Shown here one piece after another: positions 11,080-22,888 of a stretch of DNA of 64,000 bases (position 1 is its first letter; every line of letters starts with the position of its first letter). The notes under the pieces were generated by a model. That model worked only from the letters and a program-made list of their open reading frames with translations. It was not told the DNA's origin and searched no databases. This DNA is from Corylus avellana. Taxonomy: Eukaryota > Streptophyta > Magnoliopsida > Fagales > Betulaceae. The translations under genes were made by a program, and so were the position numbers. The stretch covers positions 23,863,885 to 23,927,884 of the forward strand of contig NC_081541.1 of NCBI RefSeq assembly GCF_901000735.1, read 5' to 3'.

Positions 11080-12095
11080 CAAAATTTTCTTTCTGCCTCC
11101 AATGGCCGCCGATCAGGCCATGAAAGCCGCAGCCAGAGATATTCTCATCTCCCCACTCCTCGCAACACAGGAAAATCTCCTCTCCTTCCTCACCCCACCA
11201 GAAGATGTAGACCTTCACCTATCCAAGCAGAGGTCATCTTTGACCACTGCAGGCAGTACTATCCCAACACTCTCTTACTCAAGCTTACTGACGTCCTTCA
11301 AACCTCCGATGACTTCATTCTCTCTTGCCACTACGCCACGCGCCTCCACAGCGTTCTAGCTCGGCAGTCAACTGAGATCTCCCCCATGCTCCTGACCGAG
11401 CTCAAGGCCCGGATTTTCGCTTGCTTTCAGCAACACAGATTAACCCCCATTTACAGGAATTTGTCCAAGTCTATATCAATTGTTGCTTCTAGTGTTGAGG
11501 AATAATTTCACATTGTCTGTAAGAAATTTATGGGTCTAACTCATCTCATAAAACCGATTCAAGAAGAGAGGGTTGCACATTCCTTATAAACATGCCAAAG
11601 ATCTTGTCCACAGGCAATGTGGGATTATTCCGCAACACCCGCCCTCATGTGCATGCCAGTATTTTTTTGAATCCTTGTCACAGGGTAAATAGTGTGGATC
11701 CCATTTGTCCTGTGGTAGGCTCTCATACCATAAAAAAATTAATGGGCTTAACTCATCTTACAGAACCAGAAAAAATACCGGCCTGCACATGAGGGAGGTG
11801 CTAAGAAATAATTATACATTGCCTGTGGACAAGACCTTGGGCATGTTTATAAAGAATGGACAACCCTCTCTTATTGAACCAATTTTATGAAATGAATTAG
11901 AACCACAAATTTCTTCATCCAGGGTCTTTATCACACAACATGGAGATTGGCAGGAGCTTCTTGATTATATACTATTGTCTCTCGATTCGAATGACGATGA
12001 GGTTACCGAATCGTGTCTTTGTCTGTTTTGCGATTTGCCATTGAATACGGGTCGATTCTTGCAGCCGATGGCCGCTCCCTAGGCCTTGAGGGTGG
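11080..12095 (+). pseudogene. Captured armadillo-like gene fragment, broken (copy A1)
   Basis: Helical-repeat coding remains in three pieces. The first starts MAADQAMKAAARDIL at 11102; a frame change leads to a piece with YYPNTLLLKLTDVLQTSDDF and LKARIFACFQQHRLTPIYRN up to TAA at 11505. After an insertion, 11955-12095 reads WQELLDYILLSLDSNDDEV and PLNTGRFLQPMA. The repeats suggest an armadillo/importin-like or DUF577-type plant protein, but I cannot name the parent. The frame change, the insertion and the absence of the rest make a functional product unlikely. It lies between the arms of the surrounding element. Confidence 0.6.
11507..11900. mobile_element. Fold-back insertion inside the captured gene (copy A1)
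   Basis: The left half carries CATGCCAAAGATCTTGTCC and the right half GGACAAGACCTTGGGCATG, with matching sequence on both sides. Together they make a nearly continuous inverted repeat of about 390 bp. It interrupts the armadillo-like fragment, so it arrived after the capture. The same insertion is present in copy A2. Confidence 0.65.
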
Positions 12096-12444
12096 CCGCG
12101 CGGCCACCCCAGCCACCCATGGGGTGGCAGTGAGTGGGGGTGGTGGCTTGCCGCCCCTGGGTGGCTTGTCTTCAAACAAAAAATATATATTAATTAATTA
12201 AAATTTTTATTGAAATTTGATATATAATTGAATGTGGTTGTGTTTATTTTGAGAGTTTGAGATTGAGATAATATGGACTCTTAGATTAATCTAAGGGCTA
12301 GGATTTGAAAATTTTAGGGTCTCATATTTCCCCATAATTAGGAGGTGATCCTGATCCATCCATCTTGATGTTCTCAAATCTCAAGTTCATGGGTTTAACG
12401 GATCAAGTAATGAATATCTAAACTCCCTTGTGCAACATGTCGAG

Positions 12445-13140
12445 TATTATTTTTTATTTTTAATTGAATAAGAAAAGGGTTATCAGGAAGAATCTTTCCC
12501 ACTACTGATCCGAATGGAAGAAGAAGTGGGTGATCCTAAAAACGAAAATGGGGTAGGCTCCCCAGTAATAGACCAAAAACAAATTAAAACAGCGCATAAA
12601 TAAGTTAGAAAATGGGACAAATAAATGATTCGGTCCTCTCAAGGGGCCACACAAGGTGGTTACAAAAGAAAAAAGGGGCACAGATTAAAGCAAGCATATC
12701 TGAACTTCCATTTGGAACTAGCAACAACCACTACAAAGAGGCTGAAGTCGAAAATACACGGTCATAGTCCAATGTAGGGACTACTGGAAAGAGAGGAACC
12801 ACCACAAGATCGGTTACAAAAATCTCCACGAAAAGATCAAAACACCAAATACCAAGGAGACAGCAACCCACAAAATCAACAAGCAACAAACAACAACAAA
12901 AATAGCTGCAAAATACATGGAAAATAAAAATACATGAAAAATTAAAAAAAGCAGGAAAAAAGCCCACTGAACAACGGTTAAAACAGAAGACATGGTGGAT
13001 GGAGGGTGGTGGGAGAGCTTCTGACAATAGCTCGAAATGCATGCGGCGACTCATGGTGGCTGGAACAGGGTGATGAAGACTCCGCCGGGATGCAAGGAGG
13101 ATGGGAAAGGCTCTGGTGGGGCGCATTGGATCAATGGAGG
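12445..13140 (-). mobile_element. LINE-like insertion, truncated by gap (copy A1)
   Basis: It follows GTGCAACATGTCGAG (12430-12444), which in copy A2 flanks the insertion on both sides. Here the far end is lost in the gap at 13141. On the minus strand the 3' end is AT-rich rather than pure poly-A. No intact reverse transcriptase is present. Confidence 0.6.
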
Positions 13141-13240
13141 NNNNNNNNNNNNNNNNNNNNNNNNNNNNNNNNNNNNNNNNNNNNNNNNNNNNNNNNNNNN
13201 NNNNNNNNNNNNNNNNNNNNNNNNNNNNNNNNNNNNNNNN
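13141..13240. other. Assembly gap (100 N) joining blocks A1 and B1
   Basis: A run of 100 N. The sequence before it matches up to about 31295, and the sequence after it matches the reverse complement from about 39418. Neither partner site is next to the other, so this join is suspicious. Confidence 0.98.
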
Positions 13241-14442
13241 AGTCCATCTCAAAAAGAGTAGAACGCTAAAGACTGGAATAAACCTTATGGAGAGATGGAA
13301 GATCTGAGCTACACAAGATCTGTGAACAGACGGACTCATACAACATCTTCAAGCCAATAAGAAATCGAATGACATCCATATCATCACGCTGCTTCCCCAT
13401 ACGTGTGATACCAATTGTGAGAAAACTGATACATATTCCTTTCCTTAAGAACTCCCATGACCTGATAATAGTACTCTCCTAACTTTGATTACCTAGCTCA
13501 AGGCTAAAATATTGCTTGCAAACATCATATAAGTGAGTGGCATTCTCTGCCCCAGAGTAGATATGTTGCAAACGGTCCCAAATGGCCTTCGCAGACCAAA
13601 GGTGCAACAAGGTGGTCCCAATGCTGGATCCTATACTGCTAATCATGCGGGATATGATTAGATTATCCTCCTAATCCCAAAGACTCGTTGCCGCTGAAGA
13701 AGCAGAGGTGGTAAAGGTAGTGGAACTAGTAGTATCACTTGAGGACTTAGTAGTAGCTGAGGTAGATTGCTGCTTGTCAAACCAAAGATGATCACATAAT
13801 TTTTTCCTCGTAACAACACCTCCACTGATTATGTCCAATAAATGTAATTATTACCATTAAACTTAGTAGATGTCAAGGGAGAATCAACTGTAGACAGGGA
13901 GGAGATAAACTCAGATCTAGCAGCCATAGTTATCAAGCAACAAGTATGAAACTTGAGAGCAAAATCAAGAGATTAGCCAAAATGATGTCAATCAATCAAG
14001 AAAGGCACAGCAGCCATGAGCAAGATTCGGCTGTGTCATCACAAGACCGATGTCAACCACGGTGATGAGCAGTACCCCACGTTGTCTTCATACACCACAC
14101 TACATCATGCAAATGCAAGTGTTTAACTCGGATAAACTAAACACAACCTGAAAATGAGAAATGAGGAAAAACTGGAAAATAAAAAATAAAGGTAGAACGA
14201 AGAAGTTTAAGCTACTAGAGGCAAGGATCATCCAAGCTCTGATACCATGTAAAGAACAAAGAAAATGGAAGAGAATGTGAATAAAGGACAGTATCTCACT
14301 CACTGTGCAGCCCTCAATCCATTCCACATATATAGGAGAATTAGTTACAATGAATGGGGAGAATATTTTGAGGATGACAGCTGGTAGGGACAGATTTCCT
14401 TCTAGAAGAGTACAACATATTGTAGCCAAGTATTTTGAAACA
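13241..14442 (-). mobile_element. Copia 5' LTR and gag start, truncated copy in B1
   Basis: This is the reverse-complement counterpart of 38207-39418. It holds the 5' LTR (about 14248-14442), the tRNA-Met-type primer-binding site and the start of a broken gag, then stops at the gap. Its presence at the same intron position in both copies means that the Copia insertion preceded the divergence of B1 and B2. Confidence 0.8.
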
Positions 14443-15112
14443 AAGAATACAAGAACTGATACAATCTCATTTATAGGTAAATTTCATAACTTTTTATGAG
14501 GTTGGAAATTTAATGCTTTTTTAATAATGTACAAGCAAATAACTTTTTTTTTATTTAATTGGTAAGCTTCACCGCACCCAATGCATTTCAACCTGTATAT
14601 CACCATACATCCCATCATTATTTATTGGTGAAAGAAGTTGAGAAAGAGCTTATTGCAGCAAAACTGATCAACGTTCCAACAGTTAGGTCCCAATGGAAAG
14701 GTAAAACGAGCAAGCTAGTTGAAATTTTAAAATTCAAGAGTAGAGTACCTTGTTTTCCCCCAACTAAGAATGATTTGAAAAGGAAAGGAGGGGAGGATGA
14801 GGCCTATAAACATAAGTCCCAGCTCACCCCAAAAAGAGTATTCTCAAGAGCACAGTATTTGGTGTTCAGAAAATGGAATACAAAAAACATGGAGAAAAAA
14901 AAGGAAAAATTGCATTTTCAGCAATATATAGTTCTAAGTTCCTTATAATGGAAATTTTCAAGGCATGTGATTGCATGACACTGAATCTCACTTTACTGGA
15001 GTTTTTTCTCTCAAAGGTTCTAATGTAATACAATTTTTTTTATGGGCCATACATTGTACTTTAAAAAAGCCAAGGTAATACTGTTTCATAAAACAGAGTT
15101 CAAGAGACTTAC

Positions 15113-17442
15113 TAATCCGAAGATTGCTCCTGAAGCACCAACTGCAGGCTGTTTGCAGAACCAATAACTTGTTGCAGAACCTGATTTTCTTGAAATTACT
15201 ATAACAGAATACTATTTTTGTAACCAATTTCATCAGCTAGTGCAGAGAGGTTATGAGCCGTTACTTGCAATTGCAGAGGCAAAGTAAACTGCAAGAAATC
15301 TCCTTGGGCCACTGATGTTCTCTGCACTAGGACCAATTGAATTCAAAGAATAACAGTTAACCTGAAAAGGACAATCTTTTTTCAGACCCAGAAATGGCAC
15401 ATAAGCCATTAAATGAGAAGTATCAAGCAGTAAGGTTCAAGCCAGACCATTAGGTGCCCAATGTTTGCATGCAAAAAGGAAGACGTTGCCAGCCTCCACA
15501 ATTGTCCTTTGTCAATGAAACTATTTATCTGTATACAACTCAAACTAATCAACAGAGTACAGAGACCACAAAATGGAAGTTTTTATATTAAAGAGGAAAT
15601 ATATTTATATTTTCATTTGCAGTATTACCTTAGCTCCCCAAAATAGCAGTTTTCCCTGTGTTGCAGTTTGTGCAATAAAAACTCTGTGCACATGATTTAA
15701 CAAACAATAAGCTGTGCATCAGACACATAGAAAGATATTTGTATGCCTAAAAAAAAATGAGACTGTGGTAAAAAAGAAGAGAAATTGAAGTAGAAAAGTT
15801 GTTGCATTGAACTATCATGTGTAGAACAAACTATTGAACTATGAAGAATGCACCCGCATTAATATTATTCTTGTTTGACAAGACAAGACACTGATACTCA
15901 CAAGACATTAACAGCAAGCAGAACATTGGTCCATCTTCTTCCATTGAATGAATTCCTGCGGGTTATCTTCGAGCGAGGCGCCCCATCATTTCCGAAGTTC
16001 TTTCTAGTTCCTCCCCCATTAAAGAAAGAGAAACAAGCTAAATATGTGGATGCCATAGTATCTTTTGGAAACTGAAGAAAATTAAACCCCTTGAATTGAA
16101 GGGCTTTTTCGCACCACACATCCTTCAATCTAGGCACGTGACCCAAACGAGAGAGTTTCTGTTCAATAGAAATCAGACGGCAAAGAAAGAAATTTGACCT
16201 CAAACATATCTAGAGAATTGCATCTCACGCATCAATGTTGCATTGGGAACAAGAAAAGTACCCCTATATGCCACTCATTTTAATTATAATCTTTAATTAA
16301 AATCAAGCAAAGCAACTTCAAAGTTTAAATGCAACATTATCTCCACGACGACGGCATGTCTAACAACTACTTGACATGAAAATAAAACCTTTTTTCCTGA
16401 ACGAAGGCATATTTTTGGATTTTCTGTAAAATCACATGGATTCACACATAACTGACCGAGTAAAAATGCATTACAATACCCATTGAATTTGAAAAGTGAT
16501 AAAGTAAGACTTGTTTAATATTCAGGTTGAAAAAAATATCCCTGGAAGGAAATATAGTTGCAAAAAGGACACAAGATCCATAGACAAGGTAGACATATCC
16601 AAGGCCATTAACTCTTCTTCTCCAGCTATCTAACTCATGCCTATCATGCATGCCAAATATGAAGTTTATTGGAGAGTTATCATGCATATATCATTATTAA
16701 TTAAAGTCTTACTATAGTTTTGTGACACAGGAATCTTGACTCTGTAGATTGAACCCTCAAGGGCACCTCATCTACCTAATATTTCGCATGCATGACAGGC
16801 ATGACAAGAAACTTACTCCACTTAGCACCATTCAAAGTTGCACCTCACAAGAATGCTAAACAAGTCATCGAAGAAACCATCCGAACATACTCTCAAGTTT
16901 TATAATAGAAATATATCTCAAATTTTTCATGAAGATCCAAATTAATGAAATGCTAATACCTCAACCTGCTATTTCCGGGAAAAGAATGAAGACATGGAAA
17001 ATACCAGAACTTGCTATAAAGAGTAAGCCATTTTCTAAGCATCACTGCATTGCCTGGTCACCCTCCCATATCCATCCAATTAAACAAACAAATAATTTAG
17101 CACAAACACACATCAAATTTATTTTCTTTCTTGTACCAACTTCATTTTTATGACTTACCCAGAAAACGAAAAGGGAAGAATTGAAGAGTTCAACCCAATA
17201 AAACCAACAGAATCGCAGTTTTAGCATTTTCTGAGTAACCAAACGGAAAATTGGCAAATTGAAAGAGAGAGCACCTTGTAGCAGCAATGAAGCAGCAACT
17301 CTAGGCGAAGGTGGTGGCTGACACGGTGGCCGAGGTGGAGAGAAGCCGCGGTGGCGACGAGATTAAGGGGTGAGGGTGAGAGGCCTACCTGCGACACGTT
17401 CAACCACTTCGGTTGCGGCAAAGCTGAACCCAACGTTTCCAT
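15113..17442 (-). pseudogene. Partial copy of RBL10-like rhomboid gene (exons 1-6)
   Basis: A minus-strand copy of the gene at 35206-45038. Exons fall at 17275-17442, 15902-16158, about 15629-15683, 15448-15528, 15265-15361 and 15113-15180, with the same splice sites. The coding sequence appears undamaged up to the exon with the catalytic serine motif GASGAIFG. The last three exons, including the catalytic histidine, are absent because the contig ends in the Copia element at the gap. It is either a truncated duplicate or the other allele of the same gene placed twice by the assembly. I favour the latter but cannot prove it. Alone it could not make a working rhomboid. Confidence 0.8.
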
Positions 17443-17619
17443 CTCCCTCTCTCTCCACCGTGTCTGTGTGACTGTGTGTCAGTTTCAACTCGGTCTAACA
17501 TATACATTTTTTCATAAAGTAGAATTAATGATAAATAGAATTCATAATAATAAAGAGTAAATGTATAATAAATCAATGAATAAAGGCATCCTTCGTGTTC
17601 ACTCGTTTCGCTTTTAAAT

Positions 17620-17960
17620 GTGAGGGAACCCCAACTTTTTTGCCTAATATAAGACTAATTTTTTTTATTTAAAAAAATAAAAATAAAAAATTGAAAAAAA
17701 TATCTGAAGCAACTCTATCTATTTTTTGTCTTTTTTTATTTGGTATTTTTTTTAAAAAAAAAAAATTATATTTTTCTTCATAAAAATGGTCATTTTTAAG
17801 AAATAAAAAAATGTCATTATTATGCAAAAAAAATAAAAATTACCCTTTTTATTTTTATAAAATACCAAATAAAAGAAGGACAAAAAATGGATAGGGTTGC
17901 TTCAAACATTTTTTTTCATTTTTTTTAATTTTTTTAAATTAAAAAAAAAAAAAAAAAAAA
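17620..17960. mobile_element. Fold-back MITE at the B1 boundary
   Basis: Inverted words such as TCTGAAGCAACTCTATC and GATAGGGTTGCTTCA, with TTATTTGGTA and TACCAAATAA inside them, form a hairpin-like element rich in A and T. In B2 the related element extends over 33590-35020 and contains a second insertion. Homology between B1 and B2 stops inside it. Confidence 0.6.
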
Positions 17961-18055
17961 AGTTTGGATCCTGAGGTCGCAGTGTAAATATGCCCAAATT
18001 TTTATTTTTTAAAGCGGTGTTCTTTTGATTTTGTAAAAAAAGAAAGCTGAGCAGC

Positions 18056-18400
18056 GACAACAAACCCAACTTAAAACCAACTTCTCTCCTACGTGGCATT
18101 TATTTATTTTTTATTATATTTTTTTAAAACCAAATCAAAAATCAGTAAAAATCAAATTTCTCTCTCAGTCCCTCGCTCTCCCTCCCGCACTCACCATCTC
18201 TCCTCCGGCGAGTTCTTTAGCCACCATAAATCCTCCCTCACTCCATCGCTCTCCCTCCCGCGCTCACCATCTCTCTCCTCCGACGAGTTCTTCGGCACCG
18301 GCGAAGCTGTCCGTCCGTCGCAAGGTTCCATCCACTGTCTCTCTCACTCCGGCGAAGCCGAAGGCTCTCTCTCTCCTCCACCGGTGGTAAGCAATCCCTC
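18056..18400 (+). promoter_or_regulatory. Left inverted repeat and 5' leader of the transposase gene
   Basis: A CT-rich, GC-richer leader resembles transcribed 5' untranslated DNA. It ends in a strong donor, GGTG|GTAAGC, at 18386/18387. It probably supplies the promoter and first non-coding exon of the FRS-VCS gene, with a 5' untranslated intron running towards 19731. The matching arm on the right would drive minus-strand transcription. Confidence 0.5.
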
Positions 18401-18574
18401 TCTCTCATCCACATTCAAAATCTAGGGCTTTTTGATTTATGTGTAGTGGGTGCTAGAATAGTATATTAGATTTATGTGTATTTAGGGTTTAGATTTCTGT
18501 TTTTTGAATATTATTGGGTATGGATTTGTTTTGGGTTTATGGGTTTATGGGTTTATGGAGGTATTATTGGGTAT

Positions 18575-19255
18575 AAGTTTCTTCCCTGCTCAATTACATC
18601 CACATATCAATTGGTAGATTCCAGCTTTGACACGAGAATCTTTTTCCAACTTCTCTGAAATTTTGCCCAAGATTCTTGAACGAACTTTCCAAACAATAGT
18701 TTTAAGAATCTGCTCCTCTGTTTTAGAATGGCCATCATATTATATATATATGCTGCTGTATGCTTGATTGCCTCTAAAGACAGAACCTACACAAAAGCAT
18801 CTATCACAAGTCAAGAACAACAACAAAAGTTTCTTCCCTGCTCAATTACATCCACATATCAATTGGTAGATTCCAGCTTTGACACGAGAATCTTTTTCCA
18901 ACTTCTCTGAAATTTTGCCCAAGATTCTTGAACGAACTTTCCAAACAATAGTTTTAAGAATCTGCTCCTCTGTTTTAGAATGGCCATCATATTATATATA
19001 TATATATGCTGCTGTATGCTTGATTGCCTCTAAAGACAGAACCTACACAAAAGCATCTATCACAAGTCAAGAACAACAACAAAAGTTTCTTCCCTGCTCA
19101 ATTACATCCACATATCAACTGGTAGATTCCAGCTTTGACACGAGAATCTTTTTCCAACTTCTCTGAAATTTTGCCCAAGATTCTTGAACGAATTTTCCAA
19201 ACAATAGTTTTAAGAATCTGCTCCTCTGTTTTAGAATGGCCATCATATTTGATCT
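18575..19255. repeat. Tandem triplication, about 254-bp unit
   Basis: Copies start at 18575, 18827 and 19083 with AAGTTTCTTCCCTGC. The first two are 252 and 256 bp, and the third is cut short at about 19255. The difference in length lies in a (TA)n tract. The unit derives from the adjacent LINE fragment. Confidence 0.9.
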
Positions 19256-19600
19256 CATTTCTGCTTCTCCATATGTTATATATAGTGGAGCCTAATACAA
19301 TCCGGCACAACACATCATGCGGGGACTTCTTCATCCATTTTTTGCACCCAATCCTCAAAACATCCTCCCACATCATAGGAGGATCAACTTCATTGCATCG
19401 AGAAATGCAAGCTCTACATATACAATTCTTTAACAGATAAGCAACAGAAATTAATGAGTTATTAGAGATTGATCTAATGTCCCTAAAAGTGCCTATAGCA
19501 ATTCTGTCAACTACCAAGGTGTTTTTACTTGCTCATCAAATTCTGTCAACTGCCACTTTATCGTCGCCTCTCTCAAGAGAAGTCTTGGAATGAAGTTCAT
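19098..19600 (-). pseudogene. LINE (L1-type) ORF2 C-terminal fragment
   Basis: The minus strand encodes a piece with GSTIYNIWRSRNEIKYDG followed by ILKTIVWKIRSRI. This resembles the region after the reverse transcriptase in plant L1 LINEs, where zf-RVT domains occur. It lies antisense in the proposed 5' untranslated intron of the transposase gene. The fragment lacks the reverse transcriptase and endonuclease. Confidence 0.6.
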
Positions 19601-19730
19601 TTTCTTTTTCTTTTCAAGCCTATTTAAGTTCTTACTATTTGTATGCTTTTTATAGTTCACACTACTTATACAATAATATTTTGAATTATACATTAGGTAA
19701 GTGGAAAAGTTACTCATTATAGCTGCCTAA

Positions 19731-22700
19731 ATGGACAAGGAGGGTGAAGTTGAATCTTTGTATACACGTATTCCAAATGATGAAGATTTTTTGGAGCAAG
19801 ATTGCCCTCAAATAGGTTTGACTTTTCATCTTTTGTTTGGGTTATAATTTTGCTTTAACACACCAAGATGGCTTTTAACTTTGTATCCCTTTTTGATAGA
19901 TGTAGATGAAGAAGTTGAAGAACCAAATGTCTTAAGGATCACTTGTTCGGATGAAGAGTTGGATGGGGATGAAAGTTCGAATGAAGAGTTGGATGGAGAT
20001 GAAAAATTTGAAGAAACAGAGATGATCGGTGGGAATGAAAAAGTTGAAGAACCAAGGATGATCGGTGGGAATGAAAAAGTTGAAGAACCAGGTGTGTCAA
20101 TGACTTTTAATTCACATGAAGAAGTTATTTCATATTATAAGGCATATGCTATGCAAGTTGGTTTTGCTGTATTAAAAAGAGTTATTAAGAAGAATGTAGA
20201 TGGTAATCCATATTACATGGTCCGGACATGCATGCGTGATGGCCAAGTAAGAAACAGCAGAAGTACGGGTATAAAGACCAAATTAGCAACTAATAGAACG
20301 AAGTGTAATGCTAGGATTTGTGCGAATTTATGGGATGAGGGAACGTGGTATTTGAGTAAAGTGGTGCTTGAGCATAACCATCCTGTAAGCCCAAAAAAAA
20401 TAAGGTTTCATAGGTGTTATAAGAATATAAATTATGCTGCGAAAAAAAGGCTTGATCTTAATGATAGGGCTGGAATTCGTTTGAATAAGAATTTTAACTC
20501 ATTGGTTGTTGAAATGGGGGGGTTTGAAAATGTTCCCTTTGATGAGAGAGATTGTCGGAATTTTATTAACAAGGCAAGAGAGCTTCGGCTTGGCAAAGGA
20601 GGTGGTCAAGCTCTTTGTGATTATTTCGTAAGAATGCGAGAATTGAATGATAGATTCTATTATATGATAGACATGGATGATGATAGTAGGTTACGAAATG
20701 TGTTTTGGGCTGATGCACGAAGTAGGGCATTGTATGAATATTTTGGGGATGTCATTACATTTGACACCACATACTTGACTAATAGGTATGATATGCCATT
20801 TGCTCCCTTTGTAGGAGTCAATCATCATGGTCAATCTATACTTTTTGGGGCAGGATTATTGTCAAACGAAGATACAGATACATTTGTTTGGTTGTTTGAG
20901 GCATGGTTGAAGTGCATGAACTACAAAGCTCCAAGTGCAATTATAACAGATCAGGATAGGGCAATGAAAAATGCAATTGAGATAGTTTTCCCAAAAACAC
21001 GACATAGATATTGTCTATGGCACATTATGAGAAAAGTCACCGAAAAGCTTTCAGGATATGAGCATTATGATCAAATTAAGATGGCCCTAAATATATGTGT
21101 GTATGACTCTCCCAATGTTGATGATTTTGAGGGAAATTGGAAAAGTTTAATTGAGAGTTATGAGCTTCAGAATAACCCATGGTTGAATACGTTATATTCT
21201 GAGCGGACTTTTTGGGTGCTGGCATATATGAAAGATACGTTTTGGGCGGGAATGACTACAACGCAGCGGAGTGAAAGCATGAATTCTTTCTTTGATAATT
21301 ACGTGCATGCACAAACGACTCTAAAGGAATTTGTTGATCAATTTGATAATGCTTTGAAGAAAATGGTTGAGAGGGAGGCACGTGCTGATTTTGATTGTTA
21401 TAATCGCACGAGTCCTTGTGTAACAGACTTTGCTTTAGAGAAGCAGTTTCAAGATGCTTATACAAATGCAAAATTCAAAGAAGTTCAAGCAGAATTTAAG
21501 CCACGTTCGAATGTTAATAATTGTCTTCTAAAAAGTGAAGGTGCAATTTCTACATATCAAGTGATTGAAACTGATGGAAACCGCATGATGAACAAAACAT
21601 TTAGTGTTTTCTTCAACACCAATGAATTGGAAGTGAAGTGTACTTGTGCATTATTTGAAGTAAGAGGAATCATATGCAGACATTCCATTTCTGTTCTACT
21701 TACGAGTGGGGTTACAATGTTGCCACCTAGATATATTCTTGATAGATGGAGGAAGGATATAAATCGAAAACATGTTTTGATTAAGAGTAGTGGTGACGTG
21801 TTGGTTAATAAATCCAATGCCCAGAGGTATGACGAATTTTGCAAGCATTGTGAAGAATTAGCATTGCTCACATCCAAGAAAGTGAAATATTTCATGGAAG
21901 CGATGAAAAGTGTTGATATGTTAACGGAGAAATACCGTGCCTTAACGTTGGTTGAGCCCAATCAATGTGATGAAGTCATTCCAATTTGTGATGAGGTACT
22001 TTTAAGTAATGAGGGCACTACGGTGCAAAGTGAGAAGGTGCTTACTCCTGTTAAGGCTACAAAGAAAGGGAGACCACGCTTCCTACGAATGGTCCCAGTT
22101 ATAGAAAAAGTGACCAAAAAGTCACAAGGTAAGAAATCCCAAAGACGAAATAAGCAACAGGGCAAGAACACTGTCAACAAGCAAAGGAAAAAGAAGAAGG
22201 TACATAACCTATCTCAAGATGACCTCAACACTTCTCAAACTTCATTGCCTCATACAACACAGGTGATTAATATATGACGATTTACCTGATTTTGGGTACA
22301 CATATCATTTGCTCAAATATGATTTTTCATTTGTTTAATTTATTATGTAGGGTTCCATCAATGTGGCAGCAACAATGGTTGATCCAATGTCTGAGTTGCC
22401 AAAATTGATCAGCCAACACAAATATGAAGAAGCCTTCGTCACAGCCTTTCGAAGATGTGATGTGTCTATTGTATACTGGCTATGCTCTCAGGTTTATAAA
22501 TTCATCATGTTATCTTAGTCATTAATGTTGTATATTTAAATGAAGTTGCCTTAAAGGTTTTTTTTGTTTTTTGTTTTTCCTTATTTAGGTTGATCTACAA
22601 CATATATTGTCTATATATCCTATTCCTTTGAGCCAAGTAGTATTACTTCACCTTTTGCGGCATCTAACCTACGGTATCAATATCAATATGCCCCACACAT

Positions 22701-22888
22701 TTGGTTGGATGATAAGCGTCGCCAATGCTATAATCCCAACAGACCCAATGATTGCAACGCAGGTGCAGCCCATCTTCAATGAAGTTTATGCCGTTCTCAA
22801 CCATCGACAATACTTGCCTACGATTACTGGTGATGAGCTTTCAAGTATCCGTTCTCTGATACATGTCATTATGTCCAAGAGCATGTAA
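19731..22888 (+). CDS. FAR1/FRS-type MULE transposase fused to VARICOSE (EDC4) C-terminus
   Basis: Four coding exons: 19731-19815, 19900-22262, 22351-22491 and 22589-22888, all GT-AG and all in frame, giving 962 residues. Residues about 97-194 form a FAR1 DNA-binding domain (Cys139, Cys164, His187, His189). The MULE transposase core follows, with a probable DDE triad Asp317 (FDTTY), Asp379 (TDQD) and Glu487 (QRSESMN). The SWIM finger is Cys609, Cys611, Cys621, His623, and a Lys-rich tail ends near 816. Residues 817-962 then match, from memory, the end of VARICOSE/EDC4, the scaffold of plant mRNA decapping ([29 protein letters not shown]). The junction is phase 0. The start is chosen because ATG at 19731 opens exon 1 in frame. 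Expression and function of the fusion are inference. Confidence 0.85.
22351..22888 (+). other. Captured VARICOSE (VCS/EDC4) 3' exons
   Basis: Two exons (22351-22491 and 22589-22888) separated by a 97-bp intron encode the conserved C-terminal helical domain of VARICOSE, starting about [19 protein letters not shown]. The frame has no stop or frameshift over 146 codons. The conserved intron shows the piece was copied as DNA and not from mRNA. In decapping complexes this end of EDC4 mediates self-association and partner binding (known for the family). Confidence 0.85.

Larger units (their letters stand above)
10849..12358. mobile_element. Terminal-inverted-repeat element carrying a gene fragment (copy A1)
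   Basis: The left end starts GGATCCGGATCC, and the right end ends CCTGATCC at 12358. The arms match for about 200 bp in inverted orientation (10849-11050 and 12155-12358), including shared GAAATATGAGACCCT and CTAAGGGCT-type words. The interior is a GC-richer gene fragment, as in Pack-MULEs. No clear target duplication is visible, so the superfamily is not settled. A second copy lies at 29000-30510. Confidence 0.7.
9416..13140 (+). repeat. Segmental duplication block A1
   Basis: The sequence runs collinear with 27770-31295 (A2), with scattered substitutions and small indels. Both contain the RING second exon, the terminal-inverted-repeat element and the LINE-like insertion. A1 has about 190 bp that A2 lacks (about 10492-10690, including a (TA)n tract and a doubled GTATGTTAGAGTAGTTAACC). 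A1 ends exactly at a gap, and A2 begins exactly after one. Confidence 0.9.
13241..17940 (-). repeat. Inverted duplication block B1
   Basis: The reverse complement is nearly identical to 33640-39418 (B2). Paired coordinates sum to about 52648-52659. Open stretches such as 14559-14948 and 37701-38090 encode the same residues throughout. B1 begins at a gap inside the Copia element and ends in an A/T-rich fold-back element near 17940. It lacks the Harbinger-like insertion found in B2 and lacks everything downstream of the first part of intron 6. Confidence 0.93.

Noticed and set aside
14559..14948. 129-codon open frame in the B1 intron (and 37701-38090 in B2)
   Set aside because: Antisense to an intron of the rhomboid gene, no domain; the identity of the two copies only reflects the duplication.
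18047..18060. 9-bp target duplication of the MULE
   Set aside because: The 9 bases outside the left and right arms do not match at any end I tried, so no duplication is claimed.
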